A stretch of DNA of 7,853 nt from an uncultured Ruminococcus sp. (GTDB taxonomy: Bacteria; Bacillota; Clostridia; Oscillospirales; Acutalibacteraceae). Numbering within the stretch: the first letter of the stretch is position 1; each line of letters opens with the position of its first letter. Below the pieces are notes generated by a model, which worked only from the letters and a program-made list of their open reading frames with translations, ran no database searches and was not told the DNA's origin. The stretch covers positions 1 through 7,853 of the forward strand of contig CACXDE010000187.1 of assembly GCA_902766305.1 (NCBI GenBank), in the 5' to 3' direction. A program made the translations under genes and the position numbers. Of this stretch, positions 5,654-7,853 are shown piece after piece.

Positions 5654-6919
5654 TCAATAATCCAAAGCTTCAGCATTGAGAGGCGATATTAACATACTTT
5701 TTCCATTTTCATCTAACACATCAAATTGAGACTGAACCCAATTTATTTTATCCGAAACAGAGCTATCAGAATTCAGTAATATCCCCACTTCACAAACTCT
5801 TTGTCTAACATCGCCCGAGTCAGGAACAGTATCTCCCTCATTGTATCTTGTAAAAATAGAAACAACATCCTTATCATCTGATATTACGTCTATTCCTTTG
5901 AATTTTTTAATAATACCTGCCCTGCAAGTAAAATCCAATTGAATTGAATGACAACCATTTAATTTATAAAGCTCATCTGTTTCATTCCAATCCATCTTAC
6001 CACTCAGAGAAAATCTGATCATATACTTCATCAAATCAACACCGGTAGCATTTTTTAAAAACGACTCATATTCCCCACCCGGAAATCTAAGTCCGGGATC
6101 ATAAAAACGTACAGTATCACCATCAATAAAACCTTGCATAAATATGGGACCATTTTTGATACCGAGTTCTCGAATTAAATTTTTGATACGACAATCAACA
6201 TTTTTCTTGTATTTATCACTAAAAAGCGAAGGTGAAATACAACCGATACATTGTCTGTCCAGTTTATCTTCCATTCGTCCAAGATATCTGTCACATGTTC
6301 GAATAAGATGCGGAATACCATTACATACAAAATATGTCATAGAAAAATCCTGTTTTCCACCCATATATTTTTCTATAATTACTTCACCGTTTGATGATTC
6401 GGATGCAGCCAATTCCATAGAATGAAAAGCTTCCTCTTTATTATTGCAAATACTTTGTCCTCTTGAACCTCTACTATCAACAGGCTTAATAAAAACAGGG
6501 TATTCCGCTTTTCCATTAATAATATCTGATACTGTATACGATGGAATGACGTCAATTGCACATTTTTCACAAAACTCTTTAAATGCATTTTTATTTGTAA
6601 GAGTATAAAATTGTTCTTTGTTTCCGTAACATGGAATATTTAATTCCTCACATATTTTCTGATAAGGAATCTGAGCAGGGTCAATGCAAAAATTTAATAC
6701 TCCATCGATTTGTTCCAACTTGCATCTTTCGACGATTGCATCTATATCCATGATATCTATCATCCAACTTTCATCTGCAAGTTTTTTGGCTGGCGAATCA
6801 TCGAGATAATCTGTGACTATTGTATATATTCCCATTTCTTTCGCTGCACTGACTACTTTGCAATGTACTGCTGCACCAGCAAGTATCAGCAGTTTTTTAC
6901 CAGTTAATTCTTTTTCCAT
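5654..6919 (-). CDS. ATP-grasp domain ligase
   Basis: A 421-residue ATP-grasp protein; the family activates a carboxylate as an acyl phosphate and joins it to an amine, thiol or other nucleophile. Residues 8-98 form a Rossmann-like pre-ATP-grasp domain ('KKLLILAGAAVHCKVV' at 8-23, 'DGVLNFCIDPAQ' at 72-83). The ATP-grasp core starts near 'LTNKNAFKEFC' (107-117); 'YPVFIKPVDSRGSRGQS' (140-156) holds the ATP-binding Lys145 and flexible Gly/Ser loop; 'EVIIEKYMGGKQDFS' (179-193) is the hinge and adenine-contact strand. The metal-binding strand reads 'VRFYDPGLRFPGGEY' (270-284) instead of the usual E-x-N-x-R, so Asp274 probably replaces the Glu and the Asn is missing. The C-terminal 110 residues are unassigned. 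An AAGGAG (6926-6931) supports the start, 18 bases after the flippase gene. Similar ATP-grasp proteins occur in surface-polysaccharide loci, fitting a role in decorating a glycan or making a small amide. Cys is frequent. The substrate is unknown. Confidence 0.88.
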   Translation of the reverse strand: MEKELTGKKLLILAGAAVHCKVVSAAKEMGIYTIVTDYLDDSPAKKLADESWMIDIMDIDAIVERCKLEQIDGVLNFCIDPAQIPYQKICEELNIPCYGNKEQFYTLTNKNAFKEFCEKCAIDVIPSYTVSDIINGKAEYPVFIKPVDSRGSRGQSICNNKEEAFHSMELAASESSNGEVIIEKYMGGKQDFSMTYFVCNGIPHLIRTCDRYLGRMEDKLDRQCIGCISPSLFSDKYKKNVDCRIKNLIRELGIKNGPIFMQGFIDGDTVRFYDPGLRFPGGEYESFLKNATGVDLMKYMIRFSLSGKMDWNETDELYKLNGCHSIQLDFTCRAGIIKKFKGIDVISDDKDVVSIFTRYNEGDTVPDSGDVRQRVCEVGILLNSDSSVSDKINWVQSQFDVLDENGKSMLISPLNAEALDY

Positions 6920-6925
6920 TGCCTA

Positions 6926-6931
6926 CTCCTT
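6926..6931 (-). promoter_or_regulatory. Ribosome binding site of the ATP-grasp gene
   Basis: The minus strand reads AAGGAG, six bases from the ATG at 6919-6917. It lies in the 18-base gap after the flippase stop codon and confirms the 421-residue start. Confidence 0.8.
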
Positions 6932-6937
6932 TTTACC

Positions 6938-7853
6938 TCAATTATTTTTTCTTGTTTTAAATGATTTCACGACACCTAGTAAGTAATCAAACGATTCAAG
7001 CTTGAAAAGCTTTGACAGGGCAATATATATTGTTGCTCCGACAATGATCTGCAATATCAGCGTTATAACAAGCGGCATAGCTATGGGGATAAACTCGATA
7101 AGCTTAACAAATACACCCATAACTACTGCGAGAAGAATGCCGGGCAATATATCTTTCAATTGTTCAAGATAACTATAGTTCATCAATTTTTTATTTGGCC
7201 ACGAGTTAATTATCTGGCTTATAACGCTGGTAAATAACAGGCTGTATGCCATAACCATTACACCAAACCATATAGTTGAGAACAACACGATAAGCCCGAC
7301 AACTTTCTTAATAATTTCAAGTATTAAAAAAAGATCACTTCTGCCCATTGCTTTTATCGCATTCAGGTTTGCTGTATGTATTGGGTAAAACATATACGTT
7401 ATGCAGAATATCTGCAAAAACGGTACGCACGGCATCCATTTGTCTGTAAGAATAAGTCTTACAACTGTATCTGCACAGAATGCAAGCCCCATCATAAGAG
7501 GTGCCATTATGTATGTGCTTGTTTTTATAGCACGACGTGTCATCTGCTTAACTCTTGCAGAGTCATCCTGCTCTTTTGACATCGTTGGAAGAAGGACACT
7601 GTCTATAGAAGTATTAATATTCTCGACTATTATTTTGGGAAACTGAACTCCTTGGTTATAAAACGCAAGATCTTCTTTGCTGTAAAATTTTCCGATTATA
7701 AGTTGACGAAGGTTATTATATACAACATCAATAAGTGCTGATACCAACAGTTTCCATCCATAAGATAACAAACCTTTTAATCTTTCGAATGAAAACATAA
7801 ATTTGGGACGCCATTTTACTGTAAACCAAAGTACAGTTGTATCAATTACAAGA
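6938..7853 (-). CDS. Polysaccharide flippase (WzxC/TuaB-like, MOP superfamily), N-terminal part outside the window
   Basis: The frame ends in TGA at 6938 and is open to the right edge, giving 304 C-terminal residues of a protein normally about 480-500 long. A Met at 7798 is internal: the 18 codons upstream of it, ending with 'VKWRPKF', are in frame and fit the family. Flippases of this type move lipid-linked oligosaccharides across the inner membrane for capsule, exopolysaccharide or teichuronic acid assembly. Family marks are the cytoplasmic 'FSFERLKGLLSYGWKLL' stretch, 'QLIIGKFYSKEDLAFYNQG', 'SIDSVLLPTMSKEQDD' and 'NLNAIKAMGRSD'. Several hydrophobic helices follow, for example 'IMAPLMMGLAFCADTVV', 'KVVGLIVLFSTIWFGVMVMA' and a C-terminal pair around 'GILLAVVMGVFVKLI' and 'PLVITLILQIIVGATIYIAL'; the tail is basic (KTRKNN). 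It is the first gene of the visible operon and links the enzymes downstream to a surface-glycan locus. Confidence 0.9.
   Translation of the reverse strand, partial: LVIDTTVLWFTVKWRPKFMFSFERLKGLLSYGWKLLVSALIDVVYNNLRQLIIGKFYSKEDLAFYNQGVQFPKIIVENINTSIDSVLLPTMSKEQDDSARVKQMTRRAIKTSTYIMAPLMMGLAFCADTVVRLILTDKWMPCVPFLQIFCITYMFYPIHTANLNAIKAMGRSDLFLILEIIKKVVGLIVLFSTIWFGVMVMAYSLLFTSVISQIINSWPNKKLMNYSYLEQLKDILPGILLAVVMGVFVKLIEFIPIAMPLVITLILQIIVGATIYIALSKLFKLESFDYLLGVVKSFKTRKNN

Noticed and set aside
7796..7798. Met at 7798 as the start of the flippase gene
   Set aside because: The frame continues open to the window edge with family-like residues (VKWRPKF) upstream, and a 286-residue flippase would lack its N-terminal helices. 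It is an internal Met of a gene cut by the window.

Overview
The window is 7.85 kb of densely packed protein-coding DNA with every gene on the minus strand, so transcription runs from high to low coordinates. Moderate AT content, strong AAGGAG-type ribosome binding sites, gaps of 12 to 69 bases and one 4-base ATGA overlap suggest a low-to-mid GC Firmicute, most likely a gut or rumen Clostridia member (Lachnospiraceae or Ruminococcaceae). This assignment is inferred from style and gene content; no marker gene is present.

In transcription order: (1) the C-terminal part of a Wzx/MOP-type polysaccharide flippase, running off the right edge (6938-7853); (2) an ATP-grasp ligase (5654-6919); (3) an MmgE/PrpD-family protein (4293-5639); (4) an AKR7-like aldo/keto reductase (3343-4296); (5) a thiamine-diphosphate phosphonopyruvate decarboxylase-type enzyme (2194-3324); (6) a 300-residue TIM-barrel protein resembling U32 'peptidases' (1272-2174); (7) a CitE-like C-C bond lyase (54-1202); (8) the first 13 codons of a further gene, tentatively an Fe-S hydro-lyase (fumarase/tartrate dehydratase) beta subunit (1-41). 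The longest non-coding stretch is 69 bases. I see no RNA genes, mobile elements, CRISPR arrays, terminators or convincing promoters, so the window appears to be the interior of one operon.

The genes read as a biosynthetic module next to a cell-surface glycan locus. An aldehyde-forming 2-oxo-acid decarboxylase is followed by an aldehyde reductase. Hydration/dehydration enzymes (PrpD-like, possibly an Fe-S hydro-lyase) and a C-C lyase act on small carboxylic acids. An ATP-grasp enzyme could join a carboxylate to an amine or other nucleophile, and the flippase could export a lipid-linked glycan carrying the product. If the decarboxylase really uses phosphonopyruvate, the decarboxylase-reductase pair would give a hydroxyethylphosphonate-type group. 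The PEP mutase needed to make phosphonopyruvate is not in the window, so this remains a hypothesis. The ATP-grasp/PrpD pair uses more AT-rich codons than the genes on either side, suggesting the operon is a mosaic.
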